Positions 1-8,885 of a stretch of 64,000 bases of DNA are shown one piece after another; the first letter of the stretch is position 1, and the number at the start of each line of letters is the position of its first letter. This stretch comes from Aliiroseovarius sp. F47248L (GTDB lineage Bacteria > Pseudomonadota > Alphaproteobacteria > Rhodobacterales > Rhodobacteraceae). The stretch spans positions 2,108,001-2,172,000 of the forward strand of contig NZ_JALKBF010000001.1 of the NCBI RefSeq assembly GCF_023016085.1. The letters are read 5' to 3'. Below the pieces are notes generated by a model. It did no database searches and was not told the DNA's origin. It was given only the letters and a program-made list of their open reading frames with translations. The position numbers and the translations under genes were made by a program.

Positions 1-893
1 CAGACGAGTTTGCCGGGGCATGTGGGTTGGAAGGGTCACCGATTGACGACCTGATCGCGTTCCACGTTGTGTTTGGAAAAACCGTTCCCGATATCTCTCT
101 GAACGCAGTAGCAAATCTTGGCTATGCCGAAGGCCGCTGGTTGAAGCCAGTTTATCCCGGTGACACGCTGCGTTCCTCGTCCGAGGTAATCGGACTGAAA
201 CAGAATTCGAACGGCAAATCGGGGGTGGTTTGGGTGCGCACGCGTGGCGTCAACCAAGTTGACGAGCCAGTGTTGGAGTATGTGCGCTGGGTTATGGTGC
301 GCAAGAACGATCTGGACGCGCCAGCACCCGAAACCGTTATTCCGGACCTTAAAGGCTCATTGAACGCCAGCGATCTGGTGATCCCCGAGGGGCTGTCTTT
401 CGAGGACTATGATTTCACTTTGGCCGGAGAGCCACATCGCTGGGGCGACTATGAGGTCGGCGAAAAAATCGACCACGTGGATGGCGTGACCGTTGAAGAA
501 GCTGAGCACATGTTGGCAACGCGTCTATGGCAAAACACAGCCAAAGTGCATTTCGATGCGACTTTCCGTCCGGATGGTCAGCGCTTGATCTATGGCGGTC
601 ATGTAATCTCAATGGCGCGGGCGTTGTCCTTCAACGGGCTTGCGAACGCCCAGATGATCGTTGGGCTGAACGGCGGTGCGCACGCGAACCCCTGCTTTGC
701 AGGCGACACGATCCGCGCATGGTCCGAGGTTTTGGACAAAGCCGACACAGATGCGCCGGGTGTTGGCGCGATAAGGTTGCGTCTGGTTGCGGTAAAACAT
801 GGCGCGCCGGAATTTGCATTGAAAAGCAAAGACGACAAGTATCATCCCGAAGTGATGCTAGACCTCGATTACTGGGCGCTACTGCCGAAATAG
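1..893 (+). CDS. mch: Mesaconyl-CoA hydratase (beta-methylmalyl-CoA dehydratase), 5'-truncated by window edge
   Basis: The frame is open from base 3 to the stop at 891-893, so about 296 C-terminal residues are present and the start lies outside the window. The protein shows two MaoC-like hotdog halves; phrases such as GWRxxPVYPGDTLRSSSEV-like (residues near 50-60) and a C-terminal half with IYGGHVISMARAL and FAGDTIRAWSEV are typical of the double-hotdog mesaconyl-CoA hydratase of Rhodobacter-type bacteria (about 340 residues). In the ethylmalonyl-CoA pathway this cytosolic enzyme interconverts mesaconyl-C1-CoA and beta-methylmalyl-CoA. Its position directly before sdhCDAB is a familiar Rhodobacteraceae arrangement, with malyl-CoA lyase expected further left (not visible). 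Other MaoC hydratases are possible, but the length and context favour Mch. Confidence 0.82.
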   Translation, partial: DEFAGACGLEGSPIDDLIAFHVVFGKTVPDISLNAVANLGYAEGRWLKPVYPGDTLRSSSEVIGLKQNSNGKSGVVWVRTRGVNQVDEPVLEYVRWVMVRKNDLDAPAPETVIPDLKGSLNASDLVIPEGLSFEDYDFTLAGEPHRWGDYEVGEKIDHVDGVTVEEAEHMLATRLWQNTAKVHFDATFRPDGQRLIYGGHVISMARALSFNGLANAQMIVGLNGGAHANPCFAGDTIRAWSEVLDKADTDAPGVGAIRLRLVAVKHGAPEFALKSKDDKYHPEVMLDLDYWALLPK

Positions 894-895
894 AA

Positions 896-915
896 GCCAG
901 ACCAGAAAATCTGGC
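896..915 (+). terminator. Possible weak terminator after mch
   Basis: GCCAGA (896-901) and TCTGGC (910-915) form a 6-bp stem with an 8-base loop just after the mch stop. The following run is poor (aaagcatttt), so termination is only suggested. Confidence 0.3.
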
Positions 916-990
916 AAAGCATTTTGATGCCGTCGCGCAGCATTTCTACCGGATTTCCCTATTTTTTCGGTCGGATATACAGACGCTGGG

Positions 991-1025
991 CTTGTGATCA
1001 CAAGAATAATTTTTGTGATCACAAG
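991..1025. promoter_or_regulatory. Twin palindromic operators TTGTGATCACAA upstream of sdhC
   Basis: The perfect 12-bp palindrome TTGTGATCACAA occurs at 992-1003 and again at 1013-1024. The copies start 21 bp apart, two helical turns, so a dimer on each copy would sit on the same face of the DNA. They lie 122-155 bp before the sdhC start. The half-sites TGTGA/TCACA have no spacer, which differs from the CRP site (6-bp spacer) and looks more like a GntR/FadR-type operator. The regulator is not identified. Confidence 0.6.
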
Positions 1026-1041
1026 CCATAACTTTCCGACG

Positions 1042-1055
1042 TGTTAGCGCAAATT
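1042..1055. promoter_or_regulatory. Half-conserved LacI-type (CceR-like) site upstream of sdhC
   Basis: TGTTAGCGCAAATT resembles the left half of the CG-centred palindrome TGTTAGCGCTAACA that I recall for the LacI-family carbon regulator CceR/AkgR of Rhodobacter-type bacteria. Only the left half and the CG centre match, so this is tentative. Confidence 0.25.
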
Positions 1056-1146
1056 TGGCCGGATTTGCTGTCCATAACGCGTGACTCTGCCGGGTAAATG
1101 GCGCTATTCCTGTCACAACAGTCGCAACAGACAGAAGGAGGCCGCC

Positions 1147-1530
1147 ATGGCCGACGTGAATAGGGGCAATCGCCCACTATCCCCGCATCTGCAAATTTAC
1201 CGCCCGCAGCTGACCTCCATAACCTCGATCTTCGCCCGGATTACCGGCGTTGCCCTTTTGGGGGCTGCGATCTTGGTTGTGTGGTGGTTCATCGCAGCCG
1301 CCATGGGACCGGGATACTACGATTTTGTTAACGGTCTGATGACGTCGTTTATCGGCGATGTGATCATGTTCCTGGCACTGTGGGCATTGTGCTACCACGC
1401 GTTGTCTGGACTGCGGCACCTGATCTGGGACATCGGCATTGGCCTTGATGTTGAAACCGCCGAGAAGATGGGCATTGGCGTCATCATCGGTTCAGTCGTT
1501 TTGGCGATCATCGTCGCCATCATCGTTTAA
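1147..1530 (+). CDS. sdhC: Succinate dehydrogenase cytochrome b556 subunit
   Basis: 127 residues. It is the haem-b carrying membrane anchor of complex II, in the inner membrane, which passes electrons from SdhB to ubiquinone. The family signature RPLSPHLQIYRP is at residues 9-20 and HALSGLRH at 84-91 supplies the expected haem-ligand histidine region. Three membrane helices lie near residues 31-52, 65-85 and 108-127. ATG at 1147 is preceded by AAGGAGG, so the upstream in-frame extension is unlikely to be translated. It is the first gene of sdhCDAB, 10 bases before sdhD. Confidence 0.95.
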   Translation: MADVNRGNRPLSPHLQIYRPQLTSITSIFARITGVALLGAAILVVWWFIAAAMGPGYYDFVNGLMTSFIGDVIMFLALWALCYHALSGLRHLIWDIGIGLDVETAEKMGIGVIIGSVVLAIIVAIIV

Positions 1531-1540
1531 GGGGGCAGTC

Positions 1541-1912
1541 ATGCAATATCTGACGGACCGCAAACGCGCCGTAGGCAAAGGGGCTTCTGGTTCTGGCACC
1601 GAAAATTTCTGGGGACAGGCTATTTCGGCTGTTGGTCTTCTGATCCTGATGCCGTTGTTTGCACTGACCTTTGGCTGTGCGCTTGGCTTGCCATATGAAG
1701 AGGCCGTGGCCTATTACCAACGTCCCTTTCCAGCCATCGTTGCAGCCATGACGCTGGTTACCGCGATGGTTCATTTTCGACACGGCATCCAGGTGGTGAT
1801 CGAGGACTATTCCCGCGGCGTGACCAAGAAGGTCCTTGTGATCGCCTGCACCGCATTGGCTTACACTATTCTTGCGGTTGGCCTGTATGGCCTTGCCCGC
1901 ATTGCCTTTTAA
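1541..1912 (+). CDS. sdhD: Succinate dehydrogenase hydrophobic membrane anchor subunit
   Basis: 123 residues with three membrane helices (about 28-50, 63-85, 98-120). The motif H78-x3-G82 followed by D89-Y90 (VHFRHGIQVVIEDY) matches the SdhD haem/quinone region. It pairs with SdhC to hold haem b and the ubiquinone site of complex II. ATG 1541 follows GGGGGCAG; the longer in-frame reading would run back into sdhC and is rejected. It lies between sdhC and sdhA in one operon. Confidence 0.93.
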   Translation: MQYLTDRKRAVGKGASGSGTENFWGQAISAVGLLILMPLFALTFGCALGLPYEEAVAYYQRPFPAIVAAMTLVTAMVHFRHGIQVVIEDYSRGVTKKVLVIACTALAYTILAVGLYGLARIAF

Positions 1913-1930
1913 GACCGGAGAGCAACCCAA

Positions 1931-3736
1931 ATGGCAGCTTACGAATACGAAACGCACGAATATGACGTGGTCGTGGTCGGTGCCGGTGGCGCTGGTTTGC
2001 GTGCTACTCTTGGCATGGCCGAACAGGGTCTGCGCACCGCTTGCGTGACCAAGGTTTTCCCAACACGTTCCCACACCGTGGCCGCACAGGGCGGCATTGC
2101 CGCTTCCCTGTCCAACATGGGCCCCGATAACTGGCAGTGGCACATGTATGACACTGTGAAAGGCTCGGATTGGTTGGGCGACACCGACGCGATGGAATAC
2201 CTCGCGCGTGAAGCGCCCAAAGCCGTCTACGAGTTGGAGCATTATGGCGTCCCCTTCTCGCGTACTGAGGAAGGCAAAATCTACCAGCGCCCCTTCGGCG
2301 GCCACACCACCGAATTCGGTGACGGCCCACCCGTGCAGCGGACCTGTGCCGCCGCCGACCGGACCGGCCACGCGATCCTGCACACGCTGTATGGTCAATC
2401 GCTGAAGAACAACGCAGAGTTCTATGTTGAGTATTTCGCCATCGACCTGATCATGTCCGATGACGGCGAATGTCAGGGCGTTGTGTGCTGGAAGCTCGAC
2501 GATGGCACGATGCACGTTTTCAACGCCAAGATGGTCGTTCTGGCCACAGGCGGTTACGGACGCGCCTTCTTCTCGGCCACGTCTGCGCACACCTGCACCG
2601 GCGACGGTGGCGGCATGGTGGCGCGCGCAGGTCTGGCCCTGCAAGATATGGAGTTCGTGCAGTTCCACCCGACCGGAATTTATGGCTCGGGTTGTCTGAT
2701 CACGGAAGGTGCACGCGGCGAAGGCGGCTATCTGGTGAACAGCGAAGGCGAGCGGTTCATGGAGCGTTACGCACCTCAGTACAAAGACCTTGCGCCACGC
2801 GATTATGTTTCCCGTTCGATGACCATGGAGATCCGCGAAGGGCGCGGTGTGGGACCCGAGAAAGATCACATCTATTTACACCTCGACCACCTACCCGCCG
2901 AGGCGCTGGCCGAACGCCTACCCGGTATTTCGGAAAGTGCGAAGATTTTTGCGGGCGTTGATGTGACCAAAGAGCCGATCCCGGTTCTGCCCACGGTTCA
3001 CTACAACATGGGCGGCATCCCGACCAACTATTGGGGCGAAGTACTGAACCCGACCAAGGACGACCCGACCGCTGTCGTGCCCGGCCTGATGGCCGTGGGC
3101 GAGGCTGGCTGTGCGTCCGTGCATGGAGCGAACCGCCTTGGATCAAACTCCCTGATCGACCTTGTGGTCTTTGGCCGAGCCGCCGCAATCCGGGCAGGCA
3201 AGGTTGTGGACGCTGAGGGACCAAATCCGGTTTTGAACCAAGTCTCAGTCGACAAAGCCTTTGACCGTTTCGACGGTTTGCGCAACGCCAACGGCTCGGT
3301 TCCGACTGCCGAATTGCGTCTTGAGATGCAGAAAACAATGCAGGCAGATGCCGCCGTCTTCCGCACCGCCAAGACCATGAAAGAAGGCGTCGAGAAGATG
3401 ACCAAGGTTGCTGCCAAGATGGACGATCTGGCCGTCACCGACCGCTCGCTGGTCTGGAACTCGGATCTGATGGAGACGTTGGAGCTGGCGAACTTGATGC
3501 CAAATGCACTGGCCACCATCCACGGTGCCGAAGCGCGTGAAGAAAGCCGCGGGGCACACGCCCACGAGGATTTCCCGAAACGCGACGACAAGAAGTGGCG
3601 TGTCCACACCGTCAGCCGCGTGGATGGCAACAAGGTCGATCTGACTTATCGCCCTGTCATCACCGACCCGCTGACCACCGAATCCGAGGGTGGCATCAGC
3701 CTCAAGAAAATCGCGCCTAAAGCGCGGACGTTTTAA
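1931..3736 (+). CDS. sdhA: Succinate dehydrogenase flavoprotein subunit
   Basis: 601 residues, the usual length. The catalytic subunit oxidises succinate to fumarate with covalently bound FAD, on the cytoplasmic face of the inner membrane. The dinucleotide-binding motif GAGGAG is at residues 17-22, the FAD-linking histidine is probably H48 in SHTVAAQGG, and the substrate region contains [10 protein letters not shown] and [14 protein letters not shown] 1931 follows GACCGGAGAGC, a good ribosome site. It is 18 bases after sdhD and 12 before sdhB, so clearly operonic. Confidence 0.97.
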   Translation: MAAYEYETHEYDVVVVGAGGAGLRATLGMAEQGLRTACVTKVFPTRSHTVAAQGGIAASLSNMGPDNWQWHMYDTVKGSDWLGDTDAMEYLAREAPKAVYELEHYGVPFSRTEEGKIYQRPFGGHTTEFGDGPPVQRTCAAADRTGHAILHTLYGQSLKNNAEFYVEYFAIDLIMSDDGECQGVVCWKLDDGTMHVFNAKMVVLATGGYGRAFFSATSAHTCTGDGGGMVARAGLALQDMEFVQFHPTGIYGSGCLITEGARGEGGYLVNSEGERFMERYAPQYKDLAPRDYVSRSMTMEIREGRGVGPEKDHIYLHLDHLPAEALAERLPGISESAKIFAGVDVTKEPIPVLPTVHYNMGGIPTNYWGEVLNPTKDDPTAVVPGLMAVGEAGCASVHGANRLGSNSLIDLVVFGRAAAIRAGKVVDAEGPNPVLNQVSVDKAFDRFDGLRNANGSVPTAELRLEMQKTMQADAAVFRTAKTMKEGVEKMTKVAAKMDDLAVTDRSLVWNSDLMETLELANLMPNALATIHGAEAREESRGAHAHEDFPKRDDKKWRVHTVSRVDGNKVDLTYRPVITDPLTTESEGGISLKKIAPKARTF

Positions 3737-3748
3737 GGAGGACACGAC

Positions 3749-4528
3749 ATGGTACAGTTTAGGCTTCCGAAGAACTCCACCATCCGCACTGGCAAGACCT
3801 GGCCCAAGCCTGATGGCGCGACCAATGTCCGCAAGTTCCAGATTTATCGCTGGACGCCGGACGATGGCGAAAACCCCCGGGTCGACACCTATTTCGTCGA
3901 CATGGACAAATGCGGCCCGATGGTTCTGGACGCGCTGATCAAGATCAAGAACGAGATTGATCCGACCCTGACCTTCCGCCGCTCCTGTCGCGAAGGCATT
4001 TGCGGGTCCTGCGCGATGAATATTGACGGGATCAACACGCTGGCCTGTATCTATGGCATGGACGAGATCAAGGGCGATGTGAAAATCTACCCGCTGCCCC
4101 ACACGCCCGTGGTGCGTGACCTGATCCCGGACCTGACGCATTTTTATGCGCAGCACGCGTCGATCATGCCATGGCTGGAAACCAAGACCAACCGCCCCGC
4201 GAAAGAATGGAAACAGTCGATTGAAGACCGCAAGAAGCTTGATGGTCTTTACGAATGCGTTATGTGCGCCAGCTGCTCGACCTCGTGCCCCAGCTATTGG
4301 TGGAACGGGGACCGCTACCTCGGCCCAGCCGCGTTGCTCCATGCCTATCGCTGGATCATCGATAGCCGTGACGAAGCGACCGGCGAACGTCTGGACGAGT
4401 TGGAAGATCCGTTCAAACTCTACCGCTGCCATACGATCATGAACTGCGCAAAGACCTGCCCAAAAGGTCTGAACCCGGCCAAAGCTATCGCATCCATCAA
4501 GAAGATGATGGTCGAACGCACGCTTTGA
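3749..4528 (+). CDS. sdhB: Succinate dehydrogenase iron-sulfur subunit
   Basis: 259 residues. The N-terminal ferredoxin fold carries the 2Fe-2S ligands C80, C85, C88 and C100. The C-terminal part carries C170/C173/C176/C180 and C227/C233/C237 for the 4Fe-4S and 3Fe-4S clusters. It relays electrons from SdhA to the membrane quinone site. AAGGAGG precedes ATG 3749. Its stop codon shares one base with the start of the next gene (TGATG), which suggests translational coupling with the ZIP-like transporter. Confidence 0.97.
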   Translation: MVQFRLPKNSTIRTGKTWPKPDGATNVRKFQIYRWTPDDGENPRVDTYFVDMDKCGPMVLDALIKIKNEIDPTLTFRRSCREGICGSCAMNIDGINTLACIYGMDEIKGDVKIYPLPHTPVVRDLIPDLTHFYAQHASIMPWLETKTNRPAKEWKQSIEDRKKLDGLYECVMCASCSTSCPSYWWNGDRYLGPAALLHAYRWIIDSRDEATGERLDELEDPFKLYRCHTIMNCAKTCPKGLNPAKAIASIKKMMVERTL

Positions 4529-5241
4529 TGGGCGCACTTGCTCATGCGACTATTTTGGCCGCCCTAGCCGGGGCGGCCATTCCTTTTGGCGCTTGGCTGG
4601 CGGGCTTTGATCGCATTCTGCCCGGACCTTTGCGCAATAAAGCCAACCATTGGATCATGGCATTTGGTGCCGGTGCCTTGCTGTCCGCCGTTGCCCTAGT
4701 TCTGATCCCTGAAGGGGTCGAACGGGTACCGGGCCTTATGGCGCTGCTGCCTGTGGCGTTGGGCGCTTGTGCAGCGTTGTTGGCGGATCTTGCGATGTCA
4801 CACCGGGGCGGCTCAAAGGCTCAGTTCATCGCGATGCTGATGGATTTCATTCCCGAAGCGATTGCTATGGGCGCTATTCTCACTGCCGATCCCAGGCTTG
4901 CGTCGCTGTTGGCCATCCTAATAGCTGCGCAGAACCTGCCCGAGGGGTTCAACGCAGATCGCGAACTCGCAGCGACTTCCACTGCACCGCGCGGCAAACG
5001 TCTTTTGCTGTTTGTTACCTTGGTGCCTGCCGGGCCGATTGCGGCGGTTTTGGGCATCACCATATTTGCGGGCTGGCCCGAACTTCTGGGTGTTCTGATG
5101 TTGTTCTCGGCAGGAGGCATTCTTTACCTGATGTTCCAAGACATCGCTCCCCAAGTGCCATTGGATTACCAATGGTCTCCACCCATGGGGGCGATATTGG
5201 GTTTTGCATTGGGGCTGGGCGGACATATCCTGACTCTATGA
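4528..5241 (+). CDS. ZIP-family-like divalent metal transporter
   Basis: 237 residues, about eight hydrophobic helices. The middle of the protein has MDFIPEAIAMG and AQNLPEGFNADREL, which match the paired metal-binding helices of ZIP transporters (motif with IPEG), and the C-terminal half has FSAGGILYLMFQDIAP. ZIP proteins move Zn2+, Fe2+ or Mn2+ into the cytoplasm; the metal here cannot be told. ATG 4528 overlaps the sdhB stop by one base, and the 3' end overlaps the next gene by 4 bases, so the gene is almost certainly co-translated with sdhCDAB. Iron supply for complex II is an attractive inference only. Confidence 0.72.
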   Translation: MGALAHATILAALAGAAIPFGAWLAGFDRILPGPLRNKANHWIMAFGAGALLSAVALVLIPEGVERVPGLMALLPVALGACAALLADLAMSHRGGSKAQFIAMLMDFIPEAIAMGAILTADPRLASLLAILIAAQNLPEGFNADRELAATSTAPRGKRLLLFVTLVPAGPIAAVLGITIFAGWPELLGVLMLFSAGGILYLMFQDIAPQVPLDYQWSPPMGAILGFALGLGGHILTL

Positions 5242-5663
5242 CAGGCTATTGCGGCACATCTCTGACGACGAAACTCGGCCTGAAAGACGGACAACGCGCA
5301 GCTTGGATTGGTCGCCCACCGAAGCATGACCATCTTGCAACCAGCGGCAATTTTCTAGTCGTGGACGAGGTCACCGTCGAAGCGCTGAACGGTCCGTATG
5401 ACATGATCCATATGTTTGCCGACAGCCGCGTGGCATTTGAAGCCGCGTTGCCGCAGCTGCTCGTAGCGTTAGACAAGGATGGCATGATTTGGATTTCGTG
5501 GCCCAAAAAGGCGTCGAAAGTGCCGACGGACATGACCGAGGATGTGATCCGCAATGCCGCGCTGCAAACAACGCTGGTCGATGTGAAGGTCTGTGCCATA
5601 GACGACATTTGGTCGGGCCTGAAACTCGTGATCCGCAAAGAGTTTCGTGCCGCACACGGTTGA
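5238..5663 (+). CDS. DUF3052 family protein
   Basis: 141 residues, no signal peptide or membrane helix. The opening GYCGTSLTTKLGLKDGQRAAW resembles the start of DUF3052 proteins; function is unknown. The body has alternating strands and helices (for example DMIHMFADSR and DGMIWISWPKK), which looks like a small Rossmann-like fold. ATG 5238 overlaps the upstream stop by 4 bases (ATGA), making it the last gene of the sdhCDAB-ZIP-DUF3052 run. It converges on the ABC permease gene, 4 bases apart. Confidence 0.7.
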   Translation: MTGYCGTSLTTKLGLKDGQRAAWIGRPPKHDHLATSGNFLVVDEVTVEALNGPYDMIHMFADSRVAFEAALPQLLVALDKDGMIWISWPKKASKVPTDMTEDVIRNAALQTTLVDVKVCAIDDIWSGLKLVIRKEFRAAHG

Positions 5664-5667
5664 CGAT

Positions 5668-8193
5668 TTATTCCCACGACCGAAGCACCCGCGCAGGACG
5701 GGAGGACAGTGGGCGCCAAGCATAGATAAGCCCCGCCAAAACTGTGGCAACGACACCGCCCGATACGATCGCGACCGCGTTAAGGGCATCAAAGGCAAAC
5801 CGTTCCTCCATGATAAAATGGGTCACCGCCCATCCCGCCAACCCGCCCGCCAGCACAGCAACAGCCCCCGCCGCCGCGCCAAGTACCGCAGACCGGATCG
5901 CGAAATTGGCTAGAATCTTTGCGCGTGTAGCCCCCAGTGTTTTGAGGACTGCCGCCTCATAGGTTCGCGCCCTCTCGCCAGCCGCCGCGGCCCCCATCAG
6001 CACCACGAACCCGGTCAGCAGTGTCGCCAACGCGCCATAGGTGATTGCGGCAGCCACCTGCCCCATGATCCCCGTCACTTGCGTGATCGCGTCCCGAACA
6101 GAGATCAGGGTGATATTTGGATAGGCCCGGCCAAGATCGCGCAGGATAGCCGCTTCGCCCGCCGCTTCAGAATAAATCGTCGCAATATAACTATGCGGCG
6201 CCCCTTCCAATGCCGAGGGATTCAATGTCATCACAAATCCCATCCCGGCTTGACTGAAGTCAACTTCGCGCAGGCTGGTAATTTCGCCGGTGAGGTCGCG
6301 CCCTAGAATATTGACAGTCAGGCTGTCGCCGATGCCGATCCCCATCTCTTCTGCCTCTTCCGCCGCGAAGCTTATCTGGGGCGTGCCTTGATAGTCTTCA
6401 GGCCACCACTCTCCTTCGACAACCGTGGTGCGGGTGGGCGTGGCGGAATAGGTCAGGCCGCGATCGCCGCGCACCACCCAATGACCGCCAGCGACTTCGC
6501 GTGCTGGGCGGTCGTTGATCTTGGTGATCACCCCACGCAGCATGGGGGCAGTGTCGATCCGACTGACCAAGGGGTCGTCGTCCAGCCGTGCTTTCACGCC
6601 GTCTATCTGATCGGGCTGAATGTCCACGACAAAGAAGCTTGGGGCCACGTCCGGAAGATCCCGCGCAATTACGCCCCGCAGATTGTTGTCAATCTGACCG
6701 ACGGCAGCCAGCACCGACAAGCCAAGACCCAGTGAGAGAACCACCGCGCCTGCTTCACCTCCCGGCCCGCCAACAGCCCCAAGCGCCATCCTGAGCGTGG
6801 GCCAGCCACGCATCGCCTTGCGATGCCCAACCCATCGGGCCACCCAGCGCACCGCCAACCCAGTCAGAACCAGTGCAGCAAAGGCACCAGCCAGACCAAT
6901 AAAGCTCCACATCGCCAGGCGCGGCATTCCCGAAAGGGCGGCGGCAGACCAGATCAACAGTGCCAGAATGGCCAGACACAAACCGATGAACAACAGGCGC
7001 GGCAGGCGGGCGCGGCCTAGTGCGGCATCCCGGAACAAGGCAGCGGCCTTCACGTCTTCAGTTCGCGCCAAGGGCCACAGGGTGAACAGAAGTGCAGCCA
7101 AAATGCCGTACAAAGCGGCCTCGGCCAGAGGGCGGGCGTAGATCGTGATCTCTGCAGTGATGGGCAACACTGCCGCGATGAAGGGGGCCAGCGCCAAAGG
7201 CACGATAGCGCCCAGAAACAGGCCAAGCGTCAGGCCAATCACTGTCAGAACACCAATTTGTAGGAAATATGTTAGAAAAATAGTCGATCTCGTCGCTCCT
7301 AAGGCCCGTAAGATCGCAATTGTGCGTGTTTTACCATCCAGATATGCGCGCACCGCCGCCGATATACCAACACCGCCTACCGCCAAACCAGCTAACCCGA
7401 CCAGTACGAGGAACGCGCCTAACCGATCAACCAATCGTCGCATGCCCGGCGCGCCATTTCGGGCATCCTGCCAGCGCGCGCCGTTCGGTTCTAACGTCGG
7501 CATCGTGGCTGAATAGAGCGAGTTCAGGCTTTCCCCCTGAGCCAGACGCATCTTGTAATGACTGTTAAACAACGTGCCCTCGGTCAGCAAACCCGACCCT
7601 ACCAGTGCGTCCCGCCGCACGATGGTGCGTGGGCCAAGACTGAAGCCACCGCTGGCATTGTCAGGTTCTGTGACGAGTTCGGCCGTCAAAACAAACTCGA
7701 CATCACCCAACTGCAACGCATCCCCCAACGACAGGCCCAATCGATCGATCAAAAGGTCATCCATCACCGCACCCGGCAGTCCCCCCTGCCCATCCAACGC
7801 TGCGGACAAGGCAATCGGAGGGTCCAGTTCGACCGAACCAACTAGGGGATAGGCATCATCGACAGCCTTGATCTGGGTAAGACCCCGCTCGTCCCCCACA
7901 ACCGCCATGGACCGGAAATCGGCGATCACGCTCATCGCGTCGCTTTCTGCAGCCAGCAGTGACAACTCTGCTTCATCTGCGAACCGATAGGTGAAAGACA
8001 CCGATGCATCGCCGCCCAAAAGAACCGCCCCTTGCGAGGCCAACCCAGCCCGCAGTCCTTCGCGCACGCTGCCAACCCCGGCAATTGCCGCGACACCCAA
8101 CACAAGGCAGGCCAAAAAGATGCGAAAACCGCGAGTGCCGCCGCGCATCTCGCGGCGGGCCAGACGCAACGCCATTTTCAGCGTTTGCATCAT
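5668..8193 (-). CDS. FtsX-like ABC transporter permease (YbbP type)
   Basis: 841 residues. One membrane helix near residues 22-42, a periplasmic domain of about 220 residues, a helix bundle near 260-500, a second periplasmic domain, and three C-terminal helices near 720-830: this is the duplicated FtsX/MacB-type layout of E. coli YbbP. It would work with the ATPase encoded just upstream to extract or move envelope lipids or lipoproteins; the substrate is unknown. The start ATG at 8193 overlaps the ATPase stop (ATGA), and GGAG lies 7 bases before it. The partner arrangement next to a TesA-type lipase is the same as E. coli ybbAP-tesA. Confidence 0.88.
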   Translation of the reverse strand: MMQTLKMALRLARREMRGGTRGFRIFLACLVLGVAAIAGVGSVREGLRAGLASQGAVLLGGDASVSFTYRFADEAELSLLAAESDAMSVIADFRSMAVVGDERGLTQIKAVDDAYPLVGSVELDPPIALSAALDGQGGLPGAVMDDLLIDRLGLSLGDALQLGDVEFVLTAELVTEPDNASGGFSLGPRTIVRRDALVGSGLLTEGTLFNSHYKMRLAQGESLNSLYSATMPTLEPNGARWQDARNGAPGMRRLVDRLGAFLVLVGLAGLAVGGVGISAAVRAYLDGKTRTIAILRALGATRSTIFLTYFLQIGVLTVIGLTLGLFLGAIVPLALAPFIAAVLPITAEITIYARPLAEAALYGILAALLFTLWPLARTEDVKAAALFRDAALGRARLPRLLFIGLCLAILALLIWSAAALSGMPRLAMWSFIGLAGAFAALVLTGLAVRWVARWVGHRKAMRGWPTLRMALGAVGGPGGEAGAVVLSLGLGLSVLAAVGQIDNNLRGVIARDLPDVAPSFFVVDIQPDQIDGVKARLDDDPLVSRIDTAPMLRGVITKINDRPAREVAGGHWVVRGDRGLTYSATPTRTTVVEGEWWPEDYQGTPQISFAAEEAEEMGIGIGDSLTVNILGRDLTGEITSLREVDFSQAGMGFVMTLNPSALEGAPHSYIATIYSEAAGEAAILRDLGRAYPNITLISVRDAITQVTGIMGQVAAAITYGALATLLTGFVVLMGAAAAGERARTYEAAVLKTLGATRAKILANFAIRSAVLGAAAGAVAVLAGGLAGWAVTHFIMEERFAFDALNAVAIVSGGVVATVLAGLIYAWRPLSSRPARVLRSWE

Positions 8194-8858
8194 ACGAGCA
8201 CTCCGTCCTGTATCTGGATGATCCGATCACAGCGTTCGGCAAGCTCTGGCGCGTGGGTGACAAGGATCAGGGTGGCACCATGGCGGTCACGCAGCCCGAA
8301 CAACAAGTCCATGATTGCCGCCCCGGTCTTGCCGTCCAGATTGCCAGTCGGTTCATCCGCCAACAGGATTTCGGGGCGTGGGGCTGCGGCTCGGGCCAGC
8401 GCCACACGCTGCTGTTCCCCTCCCGACATCTGACTTGGATAGTGATCCAGCCGATGCGACAAACCGACTGCGTTCAACTCTTCTGTCGCCCGCTCAAACG
8501 CATCCGGCGCGCCGGCCAGTTCCAAGGGGGTCGCCACGTTTTCCAGCGCGGTCATCGTCGGGATCAGGTGGAAAGATTGGAACACCACCCCCATATGATC
8601 CCTGCGGAACCGGGCAAGGTCGTCCTCGCCCATCACACTCAGGTTCTGTCCCAGAACGTTTACCCCGCCGCCGCTGGCTTGCTCCAACCCGCCCAGCACC
8701 ATAAGGAGAGATGATTTGCCCGACCCCGACGGACCTGTCAGCCCCAATGTCTCGCCCGCCGCTACGGACATGTCTATGCCCTTGAGGATCTCGGTCCGCC
8801 CGGCATTATGGCCCAACGTAAGGCGGGCGTCGGTCAGGGTGATGATCGGCTCTGGCAT
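8190..8858 (-). CDS. ABC transporter ATP-binding protein (LolD/YbbA type)
   Basis: 222 residues. Walker A GPSGSGKSS at about 42-50, signature MSGGEQQRV, Walker B LLADEP followed by TGNLD, and the switch histidine in LVTHAPE are all present. This is the MacB/LolD subfamily, which drives mechanotransmission through FtsX-type permeases rather than solute transport. It overlaps the permease gene by 4 bases. The start at 8858 is only 27 bases from the start of the divergent tesA-like gene. Confidence 0.9.
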   Translation of the reverse strand: MPEPIITLTDARLTLGHNAGRTEILKGIDMSVAAGETLGLTGPSGSGKSSLLMVLGGLEQASGGGVNVLGQNLSVMGEDDLARFRRDHMGVVFQSFHLIPTMTALENVATPLELAGAPDAFERATEELNAVGLSHRLDHYPSQMSGGEQQRVALARAAAPRPEILLADEPTGNLDGKTGAAIMDLLFGLRDRHGATLILVTHAPELAERCDRIIQIQDGVLV

Positions 8859-8885
8859 AGGAAATCCTGCAAAGGGAATGAAAAT

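Noticed and set aside
992-1024. CRP binding sites before sdhC
   Set aside because: CRP sites need about six bases between TGTGA and TCACA; here there is no spacer.
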